From assembly GCA_016718875.1 (NCBI GenBank), contig JADKBL010000007.1, forward strand, positions 1-64,000: DNA of 64,000 nt, given 5' to 3'. The position numbers were made by a program, and so were the translations under genes. Position 1 is the stretch's first letter. The number at the start of each line of letters is the position of its first letter. This document shows, piece by piece, positions 24,132 to 33,116 of the stretch. This DNA is from Bacteroidota bacterium. GTDB taxonomy: Bacteria > Bacteroidota > Bacteroidia > Bacteroidales > VadinHA17. The notes under the pieces are model-generated. The model did not search any database. It worked only from the letters and a program-made list of their open reading frames with translations, and had not been told where the DNA came from.

Positions 24132-26198
24132 ATGACTGAAAGCAAAAAGAAGACAACTAAGAAGGAAGTTGTTGAAACGAATGAAGCTGACGCAAAACAG
24201 CCTAAAAAATTAAAAGCAAAAACTGTAAAGAAGGTAAAAGAAACTGATCTTTCGGGTACTGAAGAGTCAGTAGCTGAAGTGATTGCTGAAAAAGCAACTG
24301 CAGAAGATTATGGAATGGAATCTGATGCAAAAAAAGAGAAAAAAGCCAGGAAAACCCATGCTGAATCTGAAGATGAAAAAGTTGTGCAGATAAAAGTAAA
24401 ATCTGTATCACATGGCTCAGTAACAGCTGAAGAATTTGACTGGGAACGTTTTGAAGATGAAGAGCTCCGCAATTCACCCAAATACAAGGAGTATGAATCA
24501 CTTTATGATGAAACACTCTCAACTGTAGCAGTTGATGAAGTTGTTATGGGTACAGTTATCCAGATGACTTTACGTGAGGTTGTCATCAATATCGGATATA
24601 AATCGGAAGGTGTTGTCAGCCTTAACGAATTCCGTTATAACCCGAATCTAAAGGTAGGTGACCGCGTTGAGGTTTATGTTGAAAGTCAGGAAGACAAAAA
24701 AGGACAGCTTCTTCTTTCACATAAAAAAGCCCGCGCAATCAATTCATGGGACAGGGTTAATGCATCGCTTGAAAAAGATGAGATCATTACCGGTTACATC
24801 AAGTGCCGTACAAAAGGCGGTATGATCGTTGACGTATTTGGCATTGAGGCGTTCCTGCCAGGTTCTCAGATCGATGTAAAACCAATTCGCGACTACGATG
24901 TATTTGTTGGAAAGACAATGGAATTCAAGGTTGTTAAGATTAACCAGGAATTTAAGAACGTAGTTGTTTCCCATAAAGCTCTTATCGAAGCTGAACTCGA
25001 ACAGCAGAAGAAAGAGATCATTGCTAAACTTGAAAAAGGACAGGTTCTTGAAGGAACCGTTAAGAATATTACATCATATGGTGTGTTCATCGACCTCGGT
25101 GGTGTCGATGGTCTTATACATATTACAGACCTTTCATGGGGTAGAGTTAATCACCCTGAGGAAATTGTCAAGCTCGATCAGAAACTCAATGTTGTTATCC
25201 TCGATTTCGATGACGACAAGAAGAGAATTGCTCTTGGTCTGAAACAGCTTACATCACATCCATGGGATTCTATTGATCCTAACCTCGCTATTGGCGACAA
25301 GGTTAAGGGAAAAGTAGTTGTTATGGCTGATTACGGAGCATTTGTTGAAATCGCTACCGGTGTTGAAGGTCTTATTCACGTTTCAGAAATGTCATGGTCA
25401 CAGCATCTTCGCAGTGCACAGGAATTCCTGAAGGTTGGTGACGAGATTGAGGCAGTTATCCTTACACTCGACAGGAATGAAAGGAAAATGTCACTCGGTA
25501 TCAAGCAGCTCAAGTCAGATCCATGGCAGAATATTGATGACAAGTATACCGTAGGTTCAAAGCATACTGCAAAAGTCAGGAACTTCACCAACTTCGGAGT
25601 ATTTGTTGAGATTGAAGAAGGTGTTGACGGACTGATACATATCTCTGATCTTTCATGGACCAGGAAAATTAAGCATCCTGCTGAATTCACAGCTATTGAT
25701 TCAGAAATTGAAGTGGTAGTTCTTGAGATAGACAAGGAGAACAGACGTCTGAGCCTTGGACATAAGCAGCTTGAGGAAAATCCATGGGATGTATTTGAGA
25801 CACTCTTTACACTCGATTCAGTTCATGAAGGAACAGTGATGGAAGTGTTTGACAAAGGTGCAGTTATTGCCCTTCCATATGGTGTTGAAGGATTTGTAAC
25901 TCCGAAACATTTGGTTAAGGAAGACGGTCTCATGGCAAAAGTTGATGAGAAACTCCAGTTCAAAGTAATCGAATTCAATAAGTCAGCCAAGAAGATTATT
26001 CTCTCTCACAGCAGGGTATTTGAAGATGAGAAGAAGCCAGCTGAAGCTCCGGTGAAGAAATCAGAACCTTCATCATCCAAAAAGACTGCAAGAAAACCAA
26101 AAACAAGTGCTGAAAAAACTACACTTGGCGATATCACACAGCTTGCGGCTTTGAAAGAAGAAATGGAAGAAAAAGAGAACAAAGCTTCCAAGAAATAG
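24132..26198 (+). CDS. rpsA: 30S ribosomal protein S1
   Basis: A 688-residue protein with six S1 (OB-fold) RNA-binding domains, at roughly residues 137-200, 217-283, 300-370, 385-460, 473-545 and 558-625. Typical repeats are GVFIDLGGVDGLIHITDLSW, GAFVEIATGVEGLIHVSEMSW and GVFVEIEEGVDGLIHISDLSW. S1 binds mRNA leaders and recruits them to the 30S subunit, which matters in Bacteroidota where Shine-Dalgarno sites are weak. A Lys/Glu/Ala-rich, probably disordered, N-terminal tail of about 120 residues and a Lys-rich C-terminal tail flank the domains; both make the protein longer than the usual 560-600 residues. Confidence 0.95.
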   Translation: MTESKKKTTKKEVVETNEADAKQPKKLKAKTVKKVKETDLSGTEESVAEVIAEKATAEDYGMESDAKKEKKARKTHAESEDEKVVQIKVKSVSHGSVTAEEFDWERFEDEELRNSPKYKEYESLYDETLSTVAVDEVVMGTVIQMTLREVVINIGYKSEGVVSLNEFRYNPNLKVGDRVEVYVESQEDKKGQLLLSHKKARAINSWDRVNASLEKDEIITGYIKCRTKGGMIVDVFGIEAFLPGSQIDVKPIRDYDVFVGKTMEFKVVKINQEFKNVVVSHKALIEAELEQQKKEIIAKLEKGQVLEGTVKNITSYGVFIDLGGVDGLIHITDLSWGRVNHPEEIVKLDQKLNVVILDFDDDKKRIALGLKQLTSHPWDSIDPNLAIGDKVKGKVVVMADYGAFVEIATGVEGLIHVSEMSWSQHLRSAQEFLKVGDEIEAVILTLDRNERKMSLGIKQLKSDPWQNIDDKYTVGSKHTAKVRNFTNFGVFVEIEEGVDGLIHISDLSWTRKIKHPAEFTAIDSEIEVVVLEIDKENRRLSLGHKQLEENPWDVFETLFTLDSVHEGTVMEVFDKGAVIALPYGVEGFVTPKHLVKEDGLMAKVDEKLQFKVIEFNKSAKKIILSHSRVFEDEKKPAEAPVKKSEPSSSKKTARKPKTSAEKTTLGDITQLAALKEEMEEKENKASKK

Positions 26199-26237
26199 AA
26201 AAATTGATTAAATTTAGGCTATCAAATATTTAAAACT

Positions 26238-26576
26238 ATGGATTTCAATATTGAAAGCCGGAATAACGGCACTGTTATCCAGATACAGGCCGAAAAGCTT
26301 GACACTCACATAGCTCCGGCACTTAAGTCGGAACTGGTACTCGTTTCAGGTAAAGGGGAGAAGAATATTATCCTTGATCTGAAAAAGTGTCAGTACTGTG
26401 ACTCTTCAGGACTCAGTGCAATATTGGTAGCCAACAGGTTGTGCAAGAATGCAGGCGGAGTATTTGTGCTCTGCGGCCTTAATGAGGCTGTTGAAAGACT
26501 TATCACAATTTCACAGCTCGATACAGTTCTGACTATTACAGGGACTGTTGAAGATGCTGAGAAAATGATAGCATAG
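26238..26576 (+). CDS. STAS-domain protein (anti-sigma factor antagonist-like)
   Basis: A 112-residue single STAS domain with the conserved motif CDSSGLSAIL; the phosphorylatable serine would be S56. Such proteins bind and release a partner (often an anti-sigma kinase) depending on phosphorylation. No kinase or phosphatase gene is adjacent, but SiaB/SiaC homologues (32057-33020) and a second STAS protein (37011-37346) lie nearby. It follows rpsA by 39 bases and precedes the RNase Z gene by 21 bases, so it is probably in that transcript. Confidence 0.88.
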   Translation: MDFNIESRNNGTVIQIQAEKLDTHIAPALKSELVLVSGKGEKNIILDLKKCQYCDSSGLSAILVANRLCKNAGGVFVLCGLNEAVERLITISQLDTVLTITGTVEDAEKMIA

Positions 26577-26597
26577 GGCATACGCTTGCAGAGTGCT

Positions 26598-27525
26598 ATG
26601 AAACTGACCATACTTGGTAGCAGTTCTGCACTGCCGACTTCAGAAAGATTTCCTTCCGCTCATGTGCTAAGTGCACATGAGCGGTTGTTTTTAATAGATT
26701 GTGGAGAACGAACCCAGATACAGCTCCGTAAGAACAGAATACGATTTGGTAAGATAAACCATATCTTTATAAGTCATCTTCATGGGGATCATGTTTTCGG
26801 CCTCTATGGTTTCCTCTCCACTTTAAGTCTTATGGGACGAAAAACACCTCTATTCCTTTATGCACCGGCTAATTATGGTTCAATGCTGCAATCGCACCTG
26901 AGTGACTTCGATATAAAACTTAGCTTTGAAATTAATTTTATTCCTTTAAGTGCACCTGATCCGGTTGTTATCCTTGATGATAAGTACATAACAGTAACTG
27001 CATTTCCCCCTTATGCACAGGGTACCTTCCTTCGGATTCCTTTTCAGGGAAAAGCAAAAGGACAGAAATATCATTAAAGAAAAACTTTTTGAATTTGGAA
27101 TTCCTGTAGAAAGAATACAATCAATAAAGAAAGGAGCAGATTTTAATATGGCCGATGGCACTGTTATCAGAAACGAGGATCTGACTCTTCCTCCGGATGA
27201 ACAGCTGTCGTATGCTTATTGCAGTGATACAAAGTACTTCCCGCGTCTGGCTTCTTTTGTTAAGGATGTTACATTGCTTTATCATGAGGCTACTTTTGAT
27301 AAAGACAAAGTTGATCTTGCTGCTGTTACTTTTCATTCAACTACTCACGATGCAGCTAAAACTGCGCTAAATTCCGGTGCAAATACACTTCTTATCGGAC
27401 ACTTTTCCTCACGTTACCGGAAGATAGATCCTCTTGTTGATGAAGCAAGGTCGATATTCCCCCGGACATTTGCGGCTATTGACGGAAAGAGTTATGAAAT
27501 CACAAATAAGACTATTGACTACTGA
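26598..27525 (+). pseudogene. rnz: Ribonuclease Z, one frameshift
   Basis: A metallo-beta-lactamase-fold tRNA 3'-processing nuclease. The first frame has LTILGSSSALPTSERFPSAHVL, FLIDCGERTQIQLRK and the zinc motif FISHLHGDHVFGL; the second has HRVPSFGFLFREK, SYCSDTKY-like (AYCSDTKYF), LLYHEATFD, HSTTHDAAKTA and LIGHFSSRY. The frames part in a run of five C (27006-27010); removing one C gives TAFPLMHRVPSFGF and a protein of about 308 residues, typical for the family. All metal ligands are present and the enzyme is usually essential, so the shift is most likely a sequencing error. Start set at MKLTILG (26598). Confidence 0.9.
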
Positions 27526-27546
27526 TCAAAAGATTGTCTATCTTTG
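27515..27546 (+). promoter_or_regulatory. Promoter of guaA
   Basis: TTG (27515-27517), a 21-base spacer and TATCTTTG (27539-27546). The spacing is identical to that of the rpsA promoter. It overlaps the end of the RNase Z gene and lies 26 bases before the guaA start. Confidence 0.65.
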
Positions 27547-27572
27547 AAATCATTATTTAAAAAAAGTAAACC

Positions 27573-29102
27573 TTGCAGGAAAAAATTCTGATTTTAGATT
27601 TCGGATCCCAGTATACTCAACTGATAGCAAGAAGAATAAGGGAGCTGAATGTATATTGTGAAATCCATCCATATAACCATTTCCCTGCTCCTGATAAGAG
27701 TGTAAAGGGAGTAATATTGTCGGGAAGTCCGGCATCAGTTCGTGACAGGGATGCTCCTGTCCCTGACCTTTCAGGTATAAAAGGAGTGCTTCCCTTACTT
27801 GGTGTTTGTTATGGGGCTCAGCATTTGGTACACAACTTCGGAGGTGAAGTAAAACCCTCAAATAACAGAGAATATGGCAGGGCTAACCTGGTGTATATTA
27901 ACCACGAGGATCCTCTTTTCAGGGGTATAAGTGCAGGTACCCAGGTGTGGATGTCACATGCCGATACAATTTCAAATATGCCTGACGGATATGAGATTAC
28001 GGGTTCTACTTTCGATGTTAAAGCCGGGGCATATAAAATAAAAGGAGAAGAGACATGGGGCATTCAGTTTCACCCTGAAGTATATCATACTACTGAGGGT
28101 TCGGTGATGCTCAGAAATTTTATTGCCGGGATTTGTAAATGTACTCAGAACTGGACACCTGAATCGTTTGTTGAGTCCACCGTACAGATGCTAAATAAGC
28201 AGTTGGGAAATGACAGGGTAATCCTTGGTCTGTCAGGAGGGGTTGACTCATCTGTGGCGGCATTTTTGCTTCATAAGGCGATAGGGAGCAATCTGACCTG
28301 CATCTTTGTTGATAACGGACTGTTGCGTAAAAATGAGTTTTCAAGGGTCATGGAATCCTATCTTGGCCTGGGTTTGAATGTTGTCGGAGTAGATGCAAGT
28401 GATAGATTCCTCAATGAGCTTGAAGGAGTCAGCGATCCCGAAACAAAAAGAAAAATCATAGGAAGAGTTTTTATTGAAGTGTTTGACGAGGAAGCTCATA
28501 AGGTAAAGGATGTTAAATGGCTGGCACAGGGAACAATTTATCCTGATGTCATTGAATCTGTTTCAGTAAAGGGTCCGTCAGCTACAATTAAGTCGCATCA
28601 TAATGTTGGTGGCCTTCCCGATAAAATGCATCTGAAAGTTGTTGAACCACTGAGGCTCCTGTTTAAAGATGAAGTAAGAAAGGTGGGACATGCCCTTGGG
28701 TTGCCGGAATATATTCTTAAGCGTCATCCATTTCCTGGACCTGGTCTCGCAATCAGACTTCTCGGACCCATTTCAAGGGAGAGCCTGTATATACTCAAGG
28801 AGGCTGATGAAATTTTCATCGAAGGACTCAGAAACAATGGTTTATATGACTCTGTATGGCAGGCCGGGGTTATACTTCTGCCAGTACGGTCAGTAGGGGT
28901 GATGGGCGATGAAAGAACCTACGAAAATGCTGTTGTACTGAGAGCAGTTACTTCCACAGATGGCATGACTGCCGACTGGTCACACCTTCCCTATGAATTT
29001 CTGGGGTCAGTTTCAAATGAAATAATTAATAAGGTAAAAGGCATAAACAGAGTTGTTTATGATATCAGTTCAAAACCCCCTTCAACAATTGAGTGGGAAT
29101 AA
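27573..29102 (+). CDS. guaA: GMP synthase (glutamine-hydrolysing)
   Basis: A 509-residue two-domain enzyme. The glutamine amidotransferase domain has ILDFGSQYTQLI, the nucleophile loop LLGVCYGAQHL and GIQFHPEVYH; the ATP-pyrophosphatase domain has ILGLSGGVDSSVAA, and the C-terminal dimerisation domain ends NRVVYDISSKPPSTIEWE. It converts XMP to GMP in the cytoplasm. The start codon is TTG (27573), chosen because the Bacteroidota protein starts MQEKI-like and no ATG fits. Full length and intact. Confidence 0.95.
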   Translation: MQEKILILDFGSQYTQLIARRIRELNVYCEIHPYNHFPAPDKSVKGVILSGSPASVRDRDAPVPDLSGIKGVLPLLGVCYGAQHLVHNFGGEVKPSNNREYGRANLVYINHEDPLFRGISAGTQVWMSHADTISNMPDGYEITGSTFDVKAGAYKIKGEETWGIQFHPEVYHTTEGSVMLRNFIAGICKCTQNWTPESFVESTVQMLNKQLGNDRVILGLSGGVDSSVAAFLLHKAIGSNLTCIFVDNGLLRKNEFSRVMESYLGLGLNVVGVDASDRFLNELEGVSDPETKRKIIGRVFIEVFDEEAHKVKDVKWLAQGTIYPDVIESVSVKGPSATIKSHHNVGGLPDKMHLKVVEPLRLLFKDEVRKVGHALGLPEYILKRHPFPGPGLAIRLLGPISRESLYILKEADEIFIEGLRNNGLYDSVWQAGVILLPVRSVGVMGDERTYENAVVLRAVTSTDGMTADWSHLPYEFLGSVSNEIINKVKGINRVVYDISSKPPSTIEWE

Positions 29103-29133
29103 CGTTTAGTATTAAAGGATTTATTTCTAATAC

Positions 29134-30735
29134 ATGAAAAGAATAATTAAAGCCGGAATTTTCCTGCTGTCATTTGTGTTAATTGTAGTGCAAACGGTTA
29201 CAGCACAGGTTCTCAATGAGCAGACTTTCAAGATTGGCAGAACACTTAGCCTGATTGATGCGTTTTATGTTGACACAGCCCAAATGGACAAGCTGGCTGA
29301 GAAAGCCATTGTTGAAGTCCTCAGGAACCTTGATCCACACTCTACATATATTTCTGCCAAGGATGTGAAGGATATGAATGAGCCTCTTAATGGAAATTTT
29401 GACGGGATAGGCATTCAGTTCAATATACTCCGCGACTCAATAATTGTTATCGAACCTATTGCAGGAGGACCATCGGAAAAAGTTGGACTGAAAGCCGGTG
29501 ACAGGATACTGACAATAGATAAGGAGAAGGTTACAGGAATAGGGATTGCAACTGCAGGCGTCCGAAGTAAACTTATGGGACCAAAAGGTACAAAAGTAAA
29601 TATAACCATATTCAGAAAAGGCGAAAAGGATATTCTGGATTTTACAATTATCCGTGACAAAATTCCAATAAACAGTCTTGATGCAGCCTATATGCTGAAT
29701 AAGGAGACCGGTTATATAAAACTTAATAAGTTCGCAGCTACCACTGATAAGGAGTTTTCAGTTGCTGTTGACAGTCTCAGAAAGAGCAAAATGCAAAATC
29801 TTGTACTTGACCTTAGGGGAAACGGAGGCGGATATATGATGGCAGCCACACAGATTGCTGAAAAATTCTTCTCTGATCAGAAATTGCTTGTTTATCTGAC
29901 CGGCAGGAAAACTCCACGTCAGGATTATAAATCAAAAGGAGGAGGAAGCCTTTCCGCTGCCAGAATTATTATACTTACTGATGAAAATTCTGCATCAGCA
30001 AGCGAGATCCTGGCGGGAGCTCTGCAGGATTGGGACAGAGGTGTTGTTATGGGGCGCAGAACATTCGGCAAAGGATTGGTTCAGAATGGATTCTATCTTA
30101 CTGACGGCTCAATGATTAGGCTCACTATTGCACGCTATTATACTCCTACCGGCCGGTCAATTCAAAGTCCTTATGATGGTGGCTATGACAAGTACATTGA
30201 GAATTTCTATAAAAGGTATACTGATGGTGAGCTTATGAGTGCCGACAGTATTAAAATGCCGGATTCACTAAAATACAAAACTCTGGTGAACAATCGTATT
30301 GTTTATGGAGGTGGAGGTTTAATGCCTGATGTTTTTGTAGCTGTTGATACCACTTATAATACCTCATATTTCAGAAAACTGGCCGGTAAAAATGTACTCA
30401 ATTCATTTACACTTGATTATTTCGACAGAAACAGAGCTCAGATTACCTCAAAATATAAGAATTTCAGCGATTTCAATGGCGGTTTTCAGTTCAGTCCTGA
30501 GGAGATAAAAGCATTCATTGCAAAAGGTGAATCGGAAGGTGTGAAATTTGATGAAGCACAGTTTAACACTTCAAAGGATGAGATTCTGCTTATCCTGAAA
30601 GGTCTGGTTGCTACAAACATTTGGCAAACATCTGAATACTACCAGATTATTAATCAGAATGATAAGGTAATTGATAAAGCTCTTGAGGTAATATCCGACA
30701 AAGCCAGATACAATGCTATTCTAGGTTATAAATAG
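29134..30735 (+). CDS. S41 family C-terminal processing peptidase
   Basis: A 533-residue exported protease: Sec signal (RIIKAGIFLLSFVLIVVQTVTAQ), a PDZ domain at about 85-165 (GIGIQFNI, GLKAGDRILTID), and the S41 catalytic core with the serine region SASASEILAGALQDWD (from 286) and the lysine in TFGKGLVQ (K313). Such Tsp/CtpA-type enzymes trim or degrade periplasmic proteins from the C terminus. An extra C-terminal region of about 170 residues is typical of the Bacteroidota form. It lies 31 bases after guaA. Confidence 0.92.
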   Translation: MKRIIKAGIFLLSFVLIVVQTVTAQVLNEQTFKIGRTLSLIDAFYVDTAQMDKLAEKAIVEVLRNLDPHSTYISAKDVKDMNEPLNGNFDGIGIQFNILRDSIIVIEPIAGGPSEKVGLKAGDRILTIDKEKVTGIGIATAGVRSKLMGPKGTKVNITIFRKGEKDILDFTIIRDKIPINSLDAAYMLNKETGYIKLNKFAATTDKEFSVAVDSLRKSKMQNLVLDLRGNGGGYMMAATQIAEKFFSDQKLLVYLTGRKTPRQDYKSKGGGSLSAARIIILTDENSASASEILAGALQDWDRGVVMGRRTFGKGLVQNGFYLTDGSMIRLTIARYYTPTGRSIQSPYDGGYDKYIENFYKRYTDGELMSADSIKMPDSLKYKTLVNNRIVYGGGGLMPDVFVAVDTTYNTSYFRKLAGKNVLNSFTLDYFDRNRAQITSKYKNFSDFNGGFQFSPEEIKAFIAKGESEGVKFDEAQFNTSKDEILLILKGLVATNIWQTSEYYQIINQNDKVIDKALEVISDKARYNAILGYK

Positions 30736-30754
30736 TCAGGTTAATATACATAAT

Positions 30755-31897
30755 ATGAGATTTATAGCAAAGACTCTCTATGGTCTTGAGACGGTTCTTG
30801 CCAGGGAGCTTGCTGATCTTGGTGCATCAAATATAGAGACTGCAAACAGAGCCGTCATTTTTGACGGAGCCAAAGATCTCCTTTACGAAGCCAATTACTG
30901 TTCCCGGACAGCACTTTCTTTGCTGATGCCGGTAGCAGAGTTCAGGATAAAATCGAAAGATGACCTTTACAAAGGTTGCCTGAAGATAAAATGGGAAGGA
31001 TTAATGGATGAAGAAAGTACTTTTTCCATTGTTCCTGTTGTGAATTCGCCTCTTTTTACCCATACCGGTTACGCAGGTCTCGTAGTAAAGGATGCTGTTG
31101 CTGATTATTTCAGAAACCGTAACGGTAAAAGGCCGTCCGTTAATCAGAATGATCCGGATCTACTTATAAACCTGCATATCAGCAACGACAGGGTAACTGT
31201 CTCTATTGATTCCTCAGTTGTTCCCCTGTTTAAACGTGGTTACAGGCTGGAGCAGACCGCTGCCCCGCTGAATGAGTCACTTGCTGCAGGCATTCTTCTG
31301 ATTTCAGGATGGAATGCCAAGTCAGTATTGCTCGACCCTATGTGTGGTTCGGGAACAATACCTATTGAAGCTGCCCTGATTGCCTGCAGTATACCTCCGG
31401 GGAAATTCCGGCGGTCATTCGGATTCCAGAGATGGAAGGATTATGATGAGGACCTTTTCAACAAGGTAAAGGAAAAAGCAGAAGGCCGGATTATTGGTTC
31501 ACCTGTGGACATTTATGCAAGCGATATCTCACCGGAAGCAGTGAAACTTGCAGAAGCCAATATCAGGCGGGCAGGTCTGGCAGATGTGATTAAGGTGCAG
31601 GTATCTGATTTTAAGGATTTTAAATGTATTGATGATCAGGGAGTTGTTGTTATGAACCCCCCTTATGGTCTGAGACTGAATCCGGATGAGCTTGATGCAA
31701 TTTACGGAATGATAGGTAGTACTCTAAAACATAGTTTCAGTGGAAATACGGCATGGCTTATAACATCGAACAGGGAATCTCTTAAAAAAGTGGGACTTAA
31801 GCCTGCGCAGAAGCATATTTTATTCAATGGGGCTCTTGAGTGTCTTCTTCTGAAATATGAACTTTACAAAGGTTCAATGAAAGTTCAGGAGCATTGA
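30755..31897 (+). CDS. THUMP-domain rRNA methyltransferase (RlmL/YpsC-like)
   Basis: A 380-residue class I SAM-dependent RNA methyltransferase. The N-terminal part (FIAKTLYGLETVLARELADLG) and the THUMP-like region precede VLLDPMCGSGTIPIEAALIA (SAM motif I) and VVMNPPYGLRL (the NPPY catalytic motif). This matches the RlmL N-terminal half, which makes m2G in 23S rRNA; the RlmK part is absent, as in the short YpsC-type enzymes. It follows the S41 protease by 19 bases. Confidence 0.9.
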   Translation: MRFIAKTLYGLETVLARELADLGASNIETANRAVIFDGAKDLLYEANYCSRTALSLLMPVAEFRIKSKDDLYKGCLKIKWEGLMDEESTFSIVPVVNSPLFTHTGYAGLVVKDAVADYFRNRNGKRPSVNQNDPDLLINLHISNDRVTVSIDSSVVPLFKRGYRLEQTAAPLNESLAAGILLISGWNAKSVLLDPMCGSGTIPIEAALIACSIPPGKFRRSFGFQRWKDYDEDLFNKVKEKAEGRIIGSPVDIYASDISPEAVKLAEANIRRAGLADVIKVQVSDFKDFKCIDDQGVVVMNPPYGLRLNPDELDAIYGMIGSTLKHSFSGNTAWLITSNRESLKKVGLKPAQKHILFNGALECLLLKYELYKGSMKVQEH

Positions 31898-31989
31898 AAT
31901 CTTCATAAAACTGATGTTAGTCACAAAGATTTGTATCTTTTATCAAAAAACTACTGCATTATTAAAAAGGAAAGTGGATATGTTATAAT

Positions 31990-32018
31990 TTGGTAACTTC
32001 ATATTTTTATTATATTTG
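31990..32018 (+). promoter_or_regulatory. Putative promoter of the siaB-siaC pair
   Basis: TTG (31990-31992), an 18-base spacer and TATATTTG (32011-32018), a full match to TAnnTTTG, located 38 bases before the siaB-like start codon. The spacer is a little short compared with the other promoters in the window. Confidence 0.5.
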
Positions 32019-32056
32019 TTATTGAATTACGTCACCTCATCTAAAATGAAGCTTAA

Positions 32057-32617
32057 ATGAGCTTTAGTATAGAGAATTATTTTTCAGACCAGCCGAAGGA
32101 CAATATTATCCTATTCTATAAGGGTAATGTTGATTCTGACGTTATAAACCACGTGCTCGACTCGGTTGAGGAAAAAATGGTGGCAGTTAATGATAATCCC
32201 AAGCTTCGAAAGAAGGTATACAATGTACTTGTCGAGAGTTTACAGAATCTTTTTCACCATGTTGATAAAGTTCCTGATGATTTTGAAGAACAGGTAGAAA
32301 AATATGGATTACTTGTTGTGCGGAAAGTCGGAGATGGATATAAGATTGTAACAGGTAATTTTGTTCAGCAGGAAAACATGGAGAAGCTGGAAGAGAAAAT
32401 AAAAAGAATAAACCGCTCATCGCATGAAGAGATAAAAGAACTTTATAAGTTTATACTCAATCATCAGAGGATCTCTGCAAAGGGAGGCGGAGGACTTGGG
32501 CTCGTTGATATTGCCAGGAAAACAGGCAATAAGCTTGACTATGCTTTTGTACAGTATAATGATAGTTATTCATTTTTCTATCTTGACATTTTAGTAACCG
32601 AAGAAAAAGAAAATTAA
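32057..32617 (+). CDS. SiaB family protein kinase
   Basis: A 186-residue protein of the SiaB group (DUF6272). It has KVYNVLVESLQNLFHH (a helix with the Asn that binds ATP/Mg in GHKL-type folds) and a glycine-rich SAKGGGGLGLVDIARKTG near residues 137-155, like the G-box ATP lid. In Pseudomonas, SiaB phosphorylates SiaC and so controls c-di-GMP and aggregation; SiaA, a phosphatase, reverses this. The next gene is a SiaC homologue. No SiaA or SiaD homologue is in the window. Confidence 0.88.
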   Translation: MSFSIENYFSDQPKDNIILFYKGNVDSDVINHVLDSVEEKMVAVNDNPKLRKKVYNVLVESLQNLFHHVDKVPDDFEEQVEKYGLLVVRKVGDGYKIVTGNFVQQENMEKLEEKIKRINRSSHEEIKELYKFILNHQRISAKGGGGLGLVDIARKTGNKLDYAFVQYNDSYSFFYLDILVTEEKEN

Positions 32618-32639
32618 GCAACTTAAAAATTAGAATAAT

Positions 32640-33020
32640 ATGGAACCGATCATCATCGAAGGAACCCCGAAAACACCTACAGTAAAATTTGATTCTGCAG
32701 CGGGTATATTTGAAATCAAAGGACGTTCAATTCCTGAAAACTCTGTCGAATTTTATAAACCACTTGTTGACTGGCTTGAAAGCTATAAGGAAACTCCTCT
32801 GGCTAAGACAACCGTAAATATCAGGCTGGAGTATTTTAATACCAGTTCCTCCAAATGTATACTTGATGTCTTCAAGAAGCTTGAAGCTATCCACAAGGCA
32901 AAAAATGAAGTGGAGGTCAATTGGTATTATGAAGAAGACGATGAGGATATGCTCGAAGCCGGTGAGGACTATGAATCAATCATAAGAGTACCGTTTAAAA
33001 TGATTGAGATCACAGACTAA
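32640..33020 (+). CDS. SiaC family regulatory phosphoprotein
   Basis: A 126-residue protein of the SiaC (DUF1987) family. IIIEGTPKTPTVKFDSAAGIFEIKGRSIPENSVEFYKPL is the family N terminus, and RLEYFNTSSSKCILDVFKKLE contains the conserved Thr/Ser that SiaB-type kinases phosphorylate. In the characterised system, unmodified SiaC binds and activates a diguanylate cyclase. No cyclase is near; the downstream partner here is unknown. It lies 22 bases after the kinase gene, and a strong bidirectional terminator follows. Confidence 0.9.
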   Translation: MEPIIIEGTPKTPTVKFDSAAGIFEIKGRSIPENSVEFYKPLVDWLESYKETPLAKTTVNIRLEYFNTSSSKCILDVFKKLEAIHKAKNEVEVNWYYEEDDEDMLEAGEDYESIIRVPFKMIEITD

Positions 33021-33060
33021 CAACTGTCTTTATATATTCTGAATAGATCGGTTGCTCCAA

Positions 33061-33100
33061 AAAACAAGAGGCTGTCTCCCCTGAGACAGCCTCTTGTTTT
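33061..33100. terminator. Bidirectional terminator between siaC and the ABC transporter gene
   Basis: A perfect 18-base-pair hairpin (33061-33078 with 33083-33100; arm AAAACAAGAGGCTGTCTC) with a CCCT loop. The A-rich left and T-rich right flanks allow it to stop transcripts from both sides, which fits the convergent genes. Confidence 0.9.
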
Positions 33101-33116
33101 ATTATGGGGAGATACT

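Noticed and set aside
24202..24522. Long minus-strand frame inside rpsA
   Set aside because: It is antisense to the repetitive Lys/Glu-rich tail of S1; the Leu/His-rich translation reflects codon bias, not a gene.
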